The notes beneath the pieces are model-generated. The model had not been told where the DNA came from. It was given only the letters and a program-made list of their open reading frames with translations, and ran no database searches. Below, in pieces: positions 1 through 7,609 of a DNA stretch of 64,000 nucleotides (the stretch's first letter is position 1; each line of letters opens with the position of its first letter). Position numbers and translations under genes: made by a program. The DNA is from SG8-41 sp963699525 (lineage in GTDB: Bacteria > Pseudomonadota > Gammaproteobacteria > Burkholderiales > SG8-41), in the NCBI GenBank assembly GCA_963699525.1, contig CAVOUI010000006.1, positions 62,001 through 126,000 of the forward strand, written 5' to 3'.

Positions 1-1
1 G

Positions 2-178
2 CGACGGCTCTACAACGAGTCGGTGCGCGCGCTCGGCGCGGCGGACGTCAAGGAACGGCTCGCGAAGAGCGGCAACGACTACGTAATGAGCCCGCCCGAG
101 GAATTCACGAGATTCATCCGCGCCGAGATCGCCAAGTGGACGAAGGTCGTCCGGGACGCGAATATCCGCATCGAATAG
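2..178 (+). CDS. Bug/TctC solute-binding protein, C-terminal fragment
   Basis: This is the last 58 residues of a periplasmic solute-binding protein of the tripartite tricarboxylate transporter (Bug/TctC) family; the 5' end lies outside the window. The visible part is the family's C-terminal signature, PPEEFTRFIRAEIAKW followed by TKVVRDANIRIE, which matches the ends of the complete copies at 3570-4538 and 23718-24692. The stop (TAG, 176-178) is followed after 7 bases by a strong hairpin terminator. No transporter membrane partner is adjacent. The family assignment is secure; the substrate cannot be inferred. Confidence 0.9.
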   Translation, partial: RRLYNESVRALGAADVKERLAKSGNDYVMSPPEEFTRFIRAEIAKWTKVVRDANIRIE

Positions 179-185
179 ATAAATG

Positions 186-210
186 CAAAACCCCGCCGGG
201 GCGGGGTTTT
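186..210. terminator. Bidirectional Rho-independent terminator
   Basis: A perfect GC-rich stem (CCCCGCC pairing with GGCGGGG) is flanked by AAAA on the left and TTTT on the right. It can therefore end transcription of the Bug gene on the plus strand and of the small secreted-protein gene (227-466) on the minus strand. Confidence 0.85.
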
Positions 211-226
211 GCCGGTGCCAAGGAGT

Positions 227-466
227 CTATCTCGTGCTGCCCTTGGCCGCCGCCGCCGGTGTCCTGGCGGGCCCGCACTGTGGGTGCGAGGCCGCGGGGG
301 TCCAGAACCGCGTGCGGACGCATTCTCCGGTGCGAGCTTGCTTGATGGGATTGCCGTCGCGACCCATGACGTATGCCGTGTTGACGCTCTGCTGCCCGAA
401 CGACACGGACGGCGCAAGCATCAAGGCGGTGGTCGCAAGCAGGACTGCGCTGCTGATGGTCTTCAT
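227..466 (-). CDS. Small secreted protein with OmpA-N-terminus-like Cys motif
   Basis: A 79-residue protein with a clear Sec signal peptide (MKTISSAVLLATTALMLAPS, cleavage probably after SFG) and a well-placed GAGGAGA ribosome site upstream of ATG 464-466. The mature part holds GECVRTRFWTPAASHPQC. This resembles the short Cys-x(n)-WTPA-x(n)-C segment found at the N-terminus of betaproteobacterial OmpA-type proteins, but the peptidoglycan-binding OmpA domain is absent. The two cysteines could form a periplasmic disulfide. It may be a stand-alone version of that segment or an OmpA truncated early: the tail ARTPAAAAKGSTR runs into the shared terminator. Function unknown. Confidence 0.6.
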   Translation of the reverse strand: MKTISSAVLLATTALMLAPSVSFGQQSVNTAYVMGRDGNPIKQARTGECVRTRFWTPAASHPQCGPARTPAAAAKGSTR

Positions 467-632
467 CTGAGGTCTCCTCGATTTATAGTTGGATTGACTT
501 CGTCTCGCCGGCCCACTGCTGCTCGCTGCGATGCACCAGGCCGGAACTACCCCGCAGCGAGCTTATGTTGCTACGAGCGGCACGCAGCTGACAATCCTGC
601 AGCGCAGCAGAGCCTGGCGAGCCGGCGCGGCG

Positions 633-1844
633 TCACAGCGTCGGGCTGTGGAATTCCCCGCCCAAGGCGACCAGCCCCCACGGCGGGAGCTGCGCGTCGG
701 TGCTGAAGCTGAAGTGGCCGGCCGCGGCGCGCTGGTCGCGGAAGACGCGCTGCAGCGGATAGTGGTCGTAGATGCCGTTGGCGCCGGCCATCTCGTGCAG
801 CGAGTCCACCGCCTCCACGGTGAGCTTCGCCGCGTGCGCCGCGTTGCGCTTGTAGCGCAGCCGCGTCTCGACGTCGAGCGTGCCGCCCGCCTCGTAGAGG
901 CTCATCGCCTCCAGCACGTCGTTGCGCAGCAGGAGCCCGGCAGCGTCGATCTTCGCCCCCGCCGCGCCGATGCGCAGTTGCACCGTCTGGAAATCGCGCA
1001 TTCTCGCCCCCTGGTAGCTGGTGCTGCGCGATTTCACCAGCTCGATCGCGATCTCCAGCGCCGCGCGCGCGTTGCCCACCAGGCAGCCGCCGATGCCGTG
1101 GCCGCCCAGCGCGGAGATCGGGATGCGGCAGTGGGGGTTGGAGTTGTACTTCAGTCCCGGCCACGTATGCCCGGGCTTGCCAACCTGCATGGAAATCGTC
1201 CGGTAGGCGGGAACGAACACATCCTTGCAGCGCACCGTCTTGCTGCTGGTCGCGCGCATGCCGAGCACGTGCCAGTCGTCCACCACCTCGTAGTCCGCGA
1301 GCGGAACCAGGCAGAACAGGTAGTCGACGGGCTCGCCGCCCTGGCGCAGCACGCAGGCAAGGAGGTTCCAGTCGGAGTGGTCGGTCCCCGAGGAGAAATT
1401 CCATTCGCCCGAGAGCATCACGCCCCCGTCCACCGGCACGCCGCGGCCCTGCTGGAAGGCGATGCCGGAGGCAACGCACACGTCCGGGCTCGGCCCCCAC
1501 ACTTCTTCTTGAGCCTTCCTCTCGTACCAGCCGACGGTGCGGTGGTGGGAGGCGAGGTTGTGCACGGTCCAGCCCACCGAGATGTCGCCGCGCGAGAGCA
1601 TTTCCGGCATGTCGTAGTAGGCGACGAATGGCAGCTCCATGCCGCCCCAGGCCTTGGGCTGGAGATAGCGGATGAGCCCGCTGCGGTTGAGCGCCTCCAT
1701 CACCGCCGGCGTGAGCCTGCGCGCCTTTTCGCATTCCGCGGCGTGGCTGCGAAAAAAGGGAATCAGCTCGCGCGCGCGGCGCATTGCCTCCTCGTAGCTC
1801 ACGCCGGAAAAATCCGCGGCCGCCTTCGTCATCTCGCGCTTCAT
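633..1844 (-). CDS. Acyl-CoA dehydrogenase-fold flavin monooxygenase (group D type)
   Basis: About 403 residues with the acyl-CoA dehydrogenase fold in the HsaA/HpaH-like branch, whose members use reduced flavin from a partner reductase to hydroxylate aromatic or acyl substrates. Landmarks are an N-terminal helical domain with GLIRYLQPKAWGGMELPF, a middle beta-domain with LSGEWNFSSGTDHSDW (typical of HsaA-like enzymes) and a C-terminal helical domain ending GEFHSPTL. The ACAD catalytic Glu motif is not present, which fits a monooxygenase rather than a dehydrogenase. An ATG 87 bases upstream is in frame, but 1844 was chosen because GGAAGG precedes it and the conserved homology starts there. 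A 27-codon ORF and a terminator lie just upstream. No flavin reductase is nearby. Confidence 0.75.
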   Translation of the reverse strand: MKREMTKAAADFSGVSYEEAMRRARELIPFFRSHAAECEKARRLTPAVMEALNRSGLIRYLQPKAWGGMELPFVAYYDMPEMLSRGDISVGWTVHNLASHHRTVGWYERKAQEEVWGPSPDVCVASGIAFQQGRGVPVDGGVMLSGEWNFSSGTDHSDWNLLACVLRQGGEPVDYLFCLVPLADYEVVDDWHVLGMRATSSKTVRCKDVFVPAYRTISMQVGKPGHTWPGLKYNSNPHCRIPISALGGHGIGGCLVGNARAALEIAIELVKSRSTSYQGARMRDFQTVQLRIGAAGAKIDAAGLLLRNDVLEAMSLYEAGGTLDVETRLRYKRNAAHAAKLTVEAVDSLHEMAGANGIYDHYPLQRVFRDQRAAAGHFSFSTDAQLPPWGLVALGGEFHSPTL

Positions 1845-1884
1845 GCCGCCTTCCGCCACCCGCCTGTCGTCACGCGCCCCACGC

Positions 1885-1921
1885 AAATGAAAACGCCCCG
1901 CGGACCGAGATCCCCGGGGCG
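1885..1921 (-). terminator. Terminator between leader ORF and monooxygenase gene
   Basis: On the minus strand CGCCCCG (1921-1915) pairs with CGGGGCG (1900-1894) across a 14-base loop, and is followed by TTTTCATTT. It lies 21 bases after the stop of the 27-codon ORF and about 40 bases before the ATG of the monooxygenase. It could end a short transcript or act as an attenuator. Confidence 0.7.
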
Positions 1922-1942
1922 CTTCCGTCAAGGCACGCCGGC

Positions 1943-2026
1943 TCAGCGCCGGTCGAACGTCCTTCCGTTGCGGATTGATCCACTGTTCGAGCCGTGCTCT
2001 CCGGTACTGCCTCCAAGGTCTCTCAC
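1943..2026 (-). CDS. 27-codon leader-like ORF with extended Shine-Dalgarno
   Basis: Starts at GTG (2026-2024) and ends TGA (1945-1943). The peptide is V-R-D-L-G-G-S-T-G-E, then HGSNSGSIRNGRTFDRR, so it is rich in Gly, Ser and Arg. The reason to believe it is translated is its ribosome site: GAAAGGAGGTGATCC, seven bases between GGAGG and the start, a near-perfect complement of the 3' end of 16S rRNA. A Rho-independent terminator follows directly. The arrangement (strong ribosome site, tiny ORF, terminator, then an enzyme gene in the same direction) resembles a transcription-attenuation leader, but a free-standing small protein is equally possible. I do not recognise the peptide family. Confidence 0.55.
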   Translation of the reverse strand: MRDLGGSTGEHGSNSGSIRNGRTFDRR

Positions 2027-2027
2027 G

Positions 2028-2042
2028 GGATCACCTCCTTTC
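2028..2042 (-). promoter_or_regulatory. Extended anti-SD-complementary ribosome binding site
   Basis: The plus strand reads GGATCACCTCCTTTC, identical to the 3'-terminal sequence of 16S rRNA, so the minus-strand RNA carries its full complement. At 15 bases this is far longer than any other Shine-Dalgarno in the window. Confidence 0.8.
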
Positions 2043-2134
2043 AGGGTTGACGAGCCGCTAGTCTATCAAAGTCCGCGGTGGCATACTGCTCGCTCCCCGC
2101 CTACCGTTACCCGACACTCGTCACAGGAGGAAAC

Positions 2135-2860
2135 ATGCCCGCGAAAAACATCAGGATCCGCTCGAGGGAGGGCGGTGAGTTCGATTGCTATCTCGCCACG
2201 CCCGCCGGCTCCGGAAAGGTCCCGGCGATCGTGCTCGCCTCCGCCGTGCACGGTGTCGACGCGGACATGCGGGCGATCGCCGATCAGTTCGCCGCGCTGG
2301 GCTATATCGCCGCGGCGCCCGATCTCTTCTGGCGCACCGTTCCGGGCCCGCTCGCGCGCGACGACGAGCGGACAAAGACGCGCTCGCAGCCCCGCCTCGA
2401 GAAGATCCGCGCCGGCGAAGCCGACATGGCGGACACGCTGGCGGAGGTGCGGAAGCTCCCGCAATTCAACGGCCGTGCCGCGGCGATGGGGTTCTGCTAC
2501 GGCGGCCCCTACGCGATACTCGGGCCGAAGCGCCTCGGCTACGACGCCGGCGTCTCCTGCCACGGCACGCAGCTCGGGGACTACCTGAAGGACCTCGACG
2601 GCGTCAGCCAGCCCGTGTGCATCATCTGGGGCGACCAGGACCACGCGGCGCCGCCCGAGGTGCAGAAAGCCTACCGCGGCGTGCCCTCGCGCATGAAGAA
2701 CGTGGAGGTGCACATCTTCCCCGGCGTCCTCCATGGCTACATGATGCGGGGCAACGCGAAGGCGTTCCACCAGCAGACTTACGACTTCTCCATGGAGCGC
2801 GCCGCGGCCATTCTGAACGGGCTGCGCGGCGCAGGGGAGCCGCTGCGCAAGGCGGGGTGA
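2135..2860 (+). CDS. Dienelactone hydrolase family protein
   Basis: A 241-residue alpha/beta hydrolase of the dienelactone hydrolase family. The catalytic set is visible: nucleophile Cys in GFCYGG (about residue 114), Asp in WGDQDHAAPP and His in FPGVLHGYM. Such enzymes open lactones in chlorocatechol breakdown, but many family members act on other esters. The start at ATG 2135 follows a perfect AGGAGG at 2125-2130; an upstream in-frame ATG at 2078 lacks one. It is convergent with the aldolase gene (2867-3565), six bases apart. The physiological substrate is unknown. Confidence 0.88.
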   Translation: MPAKNIRIRSREGGEFDCYLATPAGSGKVPAIVLASAVHGVDADMRAIADQFAALGYIAAAPDLFWRTVPGPLARDDERTKTRSQPRLEKIRAGEADMADTLAEVRKLPQFNGRAAAMGFCYGGPYAILGPKRLGYDAGVSCHGTQLGDYLKDLDGVSQPVCIIWGDQDHAAPPEVQKAYRGVPSRMKNVEVHIFPGVLHGYMMRGNAKAFHQQTYDFSMERAAAILNGLRGAGEPLRKAG

Positions 2861-2866
2861 TGTGCC

Positions 2867-3565
2867 TCAAGGCGCATGGCGCCTGAGGAGCTCCACATAC
2901 TGGCTGGCGCCGCGGGAGAGAAAGACTTTGGCGCGGACGTTGAGCCAGCGCACGCCCTTCGAAATGAGCTGCGGCACGCGCGCCTCCCAGTTGTCGAGCA
3001 CATTGAGCGCGACGTGCTTGCCGGCCCCGAGGATACGCGCGATTCCCTGATCCACGAGCGTGGCGACTTCGGGATGCTCCGGCTCGCCGGGGCGGCCGAG
3101 GGCGAGCGCCACGTCATTGACGCCGATGTTGACGACGTCCACTCCGGGCACCGCGGCGATCTCGTCGAGCCGCGCGATCGCGGCCGGCGTCTCCGCCATG
3201 ACGATGACGATCTTGTCGGCGTGATCCCTCGGCCGCGCGTAGCGCACGATCTCCACCATTCTGCGCGCGGTCGCGGCATCCTCGACGTGAGGGAACGCCA
3301 TGCCGTCGAGCCCGCAATCGAAGCAGCGGACGATCAGCCCCGGTTCGTTCATCCAGGCGCGCGCCATCGAGGCGATTCCCGCGAGGTGAGCGGCGCGCGT
3401 CATCTCCTCGATGCGCTCGAAGTCGTAGCTCATGCGCTCGGCATCGATGAAGGAGACGTCCATCCCGAGCCCGGCGAGGAACTCGACCAGGCGCGGCGAC
3501 TGGAAGTCGGGGTTGACCATGGTGACGACCTTCCCCGCGGCGAGTCTTTGCCTGATTGCGTTCAT
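2867..3565 (-). CDS. HpcH/HpaI-family aldolase
   Basis: A 232-residue class II pyruvate aldolase-like TIM barrel (HpcH/HpaI/CitE superfamily), which cleaves or forms 2-keto-hydroxy acids with a divalent metal. Visible are FIDAERMSYDFERIEEM near the N-terminus, the probable metal ligand Glu in VMAETPAAI and Asp in NIGVNDVALALG. The start ATG 3565 lies 4 bases after the stop of the upstream Bug gene, indicating translational coupling in the order GlcD/F, Bug, aldolase. Together these could import a hydroxy or keto acid, oxidise it and cleave the carbon skeleton. The substrate remains an inference. Confidence 0.82.
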   Translation of the reverse strand: MNAIRQRLAAGKVVTMVNPDFQSPRLVEFLAGLGMDVSFIDAERMSYDFERIEEMTRAAHLAGIASMARAWMNEPGLIVRCFDCGLDGMAFPHVEDAATARRMVEIVRYARPRDHADKIVIVMAETPAAIARLDEIAAVPGVDVVNIGVNDVALALGRPGEPEHPEVATLVDQGIARILGAGKHVALNVLDNWEARVPQLISKGVRWLNVRAKVFLSRGASQYVELLRRHAP

Positions 3566-3569
3566 TTCG

Positions 3570-4538
3570 TCACTCGCCCCTGATGCCCGCGGCGCGTATG
3601 ACCTTGCCCCATTTCGCGTATTCGGCGCGGGTAAACGCCGCAAACTGCTCGACCGTCAGGCTGCCGGGTTCGCCGCCCTCGGCGAGGAGCCGGGCGCGCA
3701 CGTCCGCCTGGCCGAGGAGGCGCGAGACGTCGGCGTGGATCCGGTCGACGGCGTTGGTGGGCGTCGCCGCCGGTCCGAAGAATCCGTACCAAGTGGTCAC
3801 CTCGTAGCCCGGAACGCCGGCTTCCGCGACAGTGGGAATCTCCGGCAGCGCGGCCGAGCGCTTCGGCGTCGAGACCGCGAGCGCGCGCAGCCTGCCCGCC
3901 CTCACGAATGACTGCGTGGACGCCACGGAAGCGAACGAGAGATCAATCTCGCCGGCGACCAGCGCCGTCACCGCCGGACCGACGCCCTTGAAGGGAACGT
4001 GCGTCATCGTCGTGCCGGTCATGTACTTGAAAAGCTCCATCGCGAGGTGCGCCGGCGAGCCGCTGCCACCGGAGCCGTGGTTCAGCTTTCCGGGATTCGA
4101 TCGGGCGAGCGCGATCAGTTCCTTGACCGATTTCGCCGGCACCGAGGGATGCACGACCAGCAGCAGCGACGAGCCGGTGAGGTACACGACGGGCGCCAAG
4201 TCCTTGAGCGGATCGTACGAGAGCCGGGTCAGATGCGGGTTGATCACGACCTGCCCGGCGGTCGAGAGCAGCAGCGTGTAGCCGTCGGGCGCGGCCTTCG
4301 CCGTCAGTTCGGCGGCGATTGCCCCCGCCGCGCCGGGTCTGCTTTCCACCACGACCGCCTGCTTCCACGTCTCGCTCAGCTTCTGGGCGAACAGCCGCGC
4401 GAAGAGATCGGTCGCGCCGCCCGGCGCCTGCCCCGTCAGGATGCGCACCGGCTTCACCGGCCATGCTTGCGCGGCGGCTGGCGGAGCCGCGAGCAGCGCC
4501 ACGAGCACCGCCACGCCGCTAAAGGGGTATCTCGTCAT
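3570..4538 (-). CDS. Bug/TctC periplasmic solute-binding protein
   Basis: A 322-residue exported binding protein. The signal peptide (MTRYPFSGVAVLVALLAAPP, then AAAQA) leads into WPVKPVRILTGQAPGGATD, the family's first ligand-loop segment, followed by AAPDGYTLLL, HVPFKGVGPAVTAL and the C-terminal FTRAEYAKWGKVIRAAG. ATG 4538 was chosen because the signal peptide begins there; it overlaps the end region of the upstream dehydrogenase gene (stop at 4543). The co-transcribed dehydrogenase and aldolase suggest a hydroxy- or keto-carboxylate ligand. Confidence 0.92.
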   Translation of the reverse strand: MTRYPFSGVAVLVALLAAPPAAAQAWPVKPVRILTGQAPGGATDLFARLFAQKLSETWKQAVVVESRPGAAGAIAAELTAKAAPDGYTLLLSTAGQVVINPHLTRLSYDPLKDLAPVVYLTGSSLLLVVHPSVPAKSVKELIALARSNPGKLNHGSGGSGSPAHLAMELFKYMTGTTMTHVPFKGVGPAVTALVAGEIDLSFASVASTQSFVRAGRLRALAVSTPKRSAALPEIPTVAEAGVPGYEVTTWYGFFGPAATPTNAVDRIHADVSRLLGQADVRARLLAEGGEPGSLTVEQFAAFTRAEYAKWGKVIRAAGIRGE

Positions 4539-4542
4539 AGGG

Positions 4543-7467
4543 TCAGGATCCGAGCGCACGCTCGAGCACGCGCGCGACGTGGATCGCCTTGCGGCCCGCT
4601 CCGTCCCTGATCTGGTGGCGGCAACTCGTGCCGTCGGCAACGATCAGCTCGTCCTCCGCCGCCTTGCGCACCCGCGGCAGGAGCGACAGCTCCGCCATCT
4701 TCATGGACACGTCGTAGTGCGCGGCTTCGTAGCCGAAGGCTCCCGCCATGCCGCAGCAGCTGGATTCAACCGCCTCCACTTCCAGCCCGGGGACGAGCGC
4801 AAGCACTTTCCGCACGGCGGGCATGGCGTCGAACGCCTTCTGGTGGCAATGGCCATGGACCAGCGCCTTCTTCTCCCGCAGCGGCTTCAGCTTCAGGGCG
4901 AGCCGTCCCGCCTCGTGCTCGTGCGCGAGGAAATCCTCGAGCAGGAATGCGTTCATCGCCAGCTCGGCGCTCTCCACCCCCGGAAGCAGCGAGAGAAACT
5001 CGTCGCGAAGGCCGAGCAGGCACGAGGGCTCGAGCCCGACTACCGGGACGCCCCGCTCGACGTAGGGCCTGAGCGCCGCGATCACGCGGCGCGCTTCGAG
5101 CCTCGCTTCGTCCACGAGACCGGCGGCGAGGAAGGTGCGCCCGCAGCAGAGCGGGCGGCCGCCGTCGGCGGCCTGCGGCAGATGCACGTCGTAGCCCGCC
5201 GCTTCCAGTACCGCGACCGCCGCGCGGGCATTTTCCGGCTCGAAGTAGCGGTTGAAGGTGTCGATGAGGAGAACGACCTCACCCCCCCGGCGCGTTGCGC
5301 CACCCCCCCTTGGCAGGGGGGGAATAAAGGGAGTGCGCCACTTCGGCAGCGGGCGCTGGGAAGCAAAGCCGAGGAGGTTCTTTCCAAGCCGCTGCGCCGC
5401 GTTCGTGAACGGCGCGAGGCGCGAGGCGAGCGGAGCGTAGCGCGGCAGATACGCCATGAGCCGTTCCCTCAGCTTCAGACGGTGGCTTCTGCGGTAGTGG
5501 TAGAGAAATTCCACCTTCATCTTCGCCATGTCCACGCCGGTCGGGCACTCGCGCCGGCACCCCTTGCAGGAGACGCAGAGATCGAGCGTCGCATGGAGCT
5601 CCTCTGAGCTGAGGGCCTCATTGGCGTTCATGTGGCCGAGCTGCCCGGAGAGCGCGAGCCGCAGGGTGTTGGCACGCCCGCGCGTGAGATGCCGCTCCTC
5701 GCGCGTGACGCGGTAGCTCGGGCACATGGTGCCGGCGTCGAACTTGCGGCAGTGGCCGTTGTTGTTGCACATCTCCACCGCCTTGGCGAAGCCCTCCCCG
5801 CGCTGCGCCGCGCCCACCTCGTGCTCCGACCAGTCGAGCGCAGTCTTGACCGGGATCGTGCGGTAGCCCGGGGGATAACGGAAGAGCGAGCGGTCGTCCT
5901 GCTTCGAAGGTCGCACGATCTTGCCGGGATTCAGGAGCCCCTTGGGGTCGAAGAGGTCCTTGATCTCCTGGAACGCCCGCGTCAACTTCGGGCCGAAGAA
6001 CGGCTCGATCCACTCCGAGCGCGCGAGGCCATCGCCGTGCTCTCCGGAGTAGGCGCCCTTGTACTGCTTCACCAGCTCCGCCGCCTCCTCGGCGATCGCG
6101 CGCATCTTCACCGCGCCGTCCGCGCGCATGTCGAGGATCGGCCGGACGTGGAGACAGCCGACCGAGGCATGCGCGTACCAGGTCCCCTTTGTTCCGTGCT
6201 TCTCGAACACACGTGTGAGACGGTCGGTGTATTCGGCCAGATGCTCGAGCGGCACCGCGCAGTCCTCGATGAAGGAAACGGGCTTGCCGTCCCCCTTCAT
6301 GGACATCATGATGTTCAACCCCGCTTTCCTCACCTCCCACACGTCGCGCTGGATGCGGGCGTCGGTGATCTCGATGACGCCCCCCGGGAAGCCGAGCTCG
6401 CCCATCAGCTCCACGAGCTGGCGCAGCTTGCGCATCTGCGCGTCGCGGTCGTCGCCGGCGAACTCGACCAGCAGGATCGCGTCCGGGTCGCCCCGGATCG
6501 CCTGCTCGACGGTCGCGCGGAAGGCCGGGTTCGAGCGCGCCAGCCCGATCATGGTGCGGTCCACCAACTCCACCGCGGCCGGCTCGAGCTTCACGATGTG
6601 CCGGGGCGCCTCCATCGCCTGATAGAAGGTCGGGAAATGGCACACGCCGAGCGTTCGGTGTTTCGGCAACGGCGCGAGCTTGAGGTGGATGCGGCGCGAG
6701 TACGCGAGCGTGCCTTCCGAGCCCACCAGCAGGTGCGCCATGTTGAAGGGAGCGCCAGTCAGCATGTCCAGGTTATAGCCGCCGACGCGGCGCAGCAGCT
6801 TCGGCACGCGGTGCTCGATCTCCTCCGCCTCGCGCGCGGCGATGGCGCGGAGCTTCTTCACCAGCTCGACGTAGCCGCTCGGTCCGGAAAGCCGGGCCGC
6901 CTCTTCCGGCACTTCCCCGAACGCATACTCCGATCCGTCGGCCAGCACGGCGTCGATTCCGCGTACGTTGTGCACCATGTTGCCGTAGCGGATGGAGCGC
7001 GAACCGCAGGAGTTGTTGCCCGCCATGCCGCCGATCGTCGCCTGCGCGCTGGTCGAGACGTCCACGGGGTACCAGAGACCGTGCGGCCTCAGGTACGCAT
7101 TCAGCTGGTCGAGCACGACGCCGGGCTGCACCGTTACCGAGCGCGCGGCCGGGTCGAAGCCGGTGATGCGGTCGAGGTGCTTCGAGTGATCGATGACGAG
7201 CGCCGCACCGACCGTCTGGCCGCACTGCGAAGTGCCGCCGCCGCGCGGCAGGACCGGCACGCCCTCGTCGATCGCGATCCGGAACGCGGTGAGCGCGTCC
7301 TCCTCGCTTTGCGGCACCACCACTCCGAGGGGCTCGATCTGGTAGATCGACGCATCGGTCGAGTAGCGCCCGCGCGACGCCGCGTCGAACAGCACGTCGC
7401 CCCTGACCTCTCGACTCAAGCGCGCGGCGAGTGCTGAATCACCCGGTCGGATGTCGCGAGAGGTCAC
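4543..7467 (-). CDS. FAD/FMN 2-hydroxyacid dehydrogenase fused to GlcF-type Fe-S domain
   Basis: About 974 residues. The N-terminal GlcD half holds the FAD-binding PCMH motifs PRGGGTSQCGQ and GGMAGNNSCGSRS, a lid region and a C-terminal FAD-oxidase domain ending FDPKGLLNPGKIV. The second half holds two [4Fe-4S] Cys clusters, the second CVSCKGCRRECP (first near CNNNGHCRKF), and two CCG-type motifs (HGHCHQKAF, SSCCGMAG). Enzymes of this layout (YdiJ-like) oxidise D-lactate, D-2-hydroxyglutarate or related acids to the electron-transport chain. GTG 7467 is the likelier start; the ATG at 7554 lies inside a repeat. A palindromic repeat is read in frame between the Fe-S and CCG domains, adding FIPPLPRGGGATRRGGE. 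Confidence 0.88.
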   Translation of the reverse strand: MTSRDIRPGDSALAARLSREVRGDVLFDAASRGRYSTDASIYQIEPLGVVVPQSEEDALTAFRIAIDEGVPVLPRGGGTSQCGQTVGAALVIDHSKHLDRITGFDPAARSVTVQPGVVLDQLNAYLRPHGLWYPVDVSTSAQATIGGMAGNNSCGSRSIRYGNMVHNVRGIDAVLADGSEYAFGEVPEEAARLSGPSGYVELVKKLRAIAAREAEEIEHRVPKLLRRVGGYNLDMLTGAPFNMAHLLVGSEGTLAYSRRIHLKLAPLPKHRTLGVCHFPTFYQAMEAPRHIVKLEPAAVELVDRTMIGLARSNPAFRATVEQAIRGDPDAILLVEFAGDDRDAQMRKLRQLVELMGELGFPGGVIEITDARIQRDVWEVRKAGLNIMMSMKGDGKPVSFIEDCAVPLEHLAEYTDRLTRVFEKHGTKGTWYAHASVGCLHVRPILDMRADGAVKMRAIAEEAAELVKQYKGAYSGEHGDGLARSEWIEPFFGPKLTRAFQEIKDLFDPKGLLNPGKIVRPSKQDDRSLFRYPPGYRTIPVKTALDWSEHEVGAAQRGEGFAKAVEMCNNNGHCRKFDAGTMCPSYRVTREERHLTRGRANTLRLALSGQLGHMNANEALSSEELHATLDLCVSCKGCRRECPTGVDMAKMKVEFLYHYRRSHRLKLRERLMAYLPRYAPLASRLAPFTNAAQRLGKNLLGFASQRPLPKWRTPFIPPLPRGGGATRRGGEVVLLIDTFNRYFEPENARAAVAVLEAAGYDVHLPQAADGGRPLCCGRTFLAAGLVDEARLEARRVIAALRPYVERGVPVVGLEPSCLLGLRDEFLSLLPGVESAELAMNAFLLEDFLAHEHEAGRLALKLKPLREKKALVHGHCHQKAFDAMPAVRKVLALVPGLEVEAVESSCCGMAGAFGYEAAHYDVSMKMAELSLLPRVRKAAEDELIVADGTSCRHQIRDGAGRKAIHVARVLERALGS
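5279..5331. repeat. Palindromic repeat read in frame inside the GlcD/F gene
   Basis: The stretch around ACCCCCCCGGCGCGTTGCGC continues as CACCCCCCCTTGGCAGGGGG and GGAATAAA. It matches the right half of the element at 50078-50195 (ACCCCGCCCGCTTGCGCGGG, then CACCCCTCCTCCGGCAGGAGG and GGAAT). It encodes a Pro/Gly/Arg-rich insert in a linker and keeps the frame. Confidence 0.7.
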
Positions 7468-7474
7468 GGGCAAA

Positions 7475-7569
7475 GTGATGAGTGAGTAAGAGATAGGTGA
7501 TACGGGCCGTTCGACAACCACCGCGACAAGTGCGGCTGCCTTATCACTTATCACCCGTCACTTATCACG
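7475..7569. repeat. Inverted GTGAY-rich repeat, copy 1
   Basis: GTGATGAGTGAGTAAGAGAT and AGGTGATACGGG on one side, then TTATCACTTATCACCCGTCA and CTTATCAC on the other, about 25 bases apart. It is built of degenerate GTGA(T/C) units facing inward. It lies between the divergent dehydrogenase and aminotransferase genes and supplies the spurious upstream start of the former. Copies 2 and 3 are at 27487-27571 and 62984-63073. Confidence 0.6.
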
Positions 7570-7609
7570 CCTTCGTCCTATAATAACGCACCTATCCCGG
7601 AGTTCACCC

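Noticed and set aside
2027..2042. Sequence identical to the 3' end of 16S rRNA (GGATCACCTCCTTTC)
   Set aside because: Nothing upstream resembles the rest of 16S helix 45 or the rRNA body. On the minus strand it is an extended ribosome binding site in front of a short ORF, so it is not an rRNA fragment.
531..2588. A 685-codon plus-strand frame
   Set aside because: It is the complement of the monooxygenase gene and then an out-of-frame reading of the dienelactone hydrolase; composition is that of a shadow.
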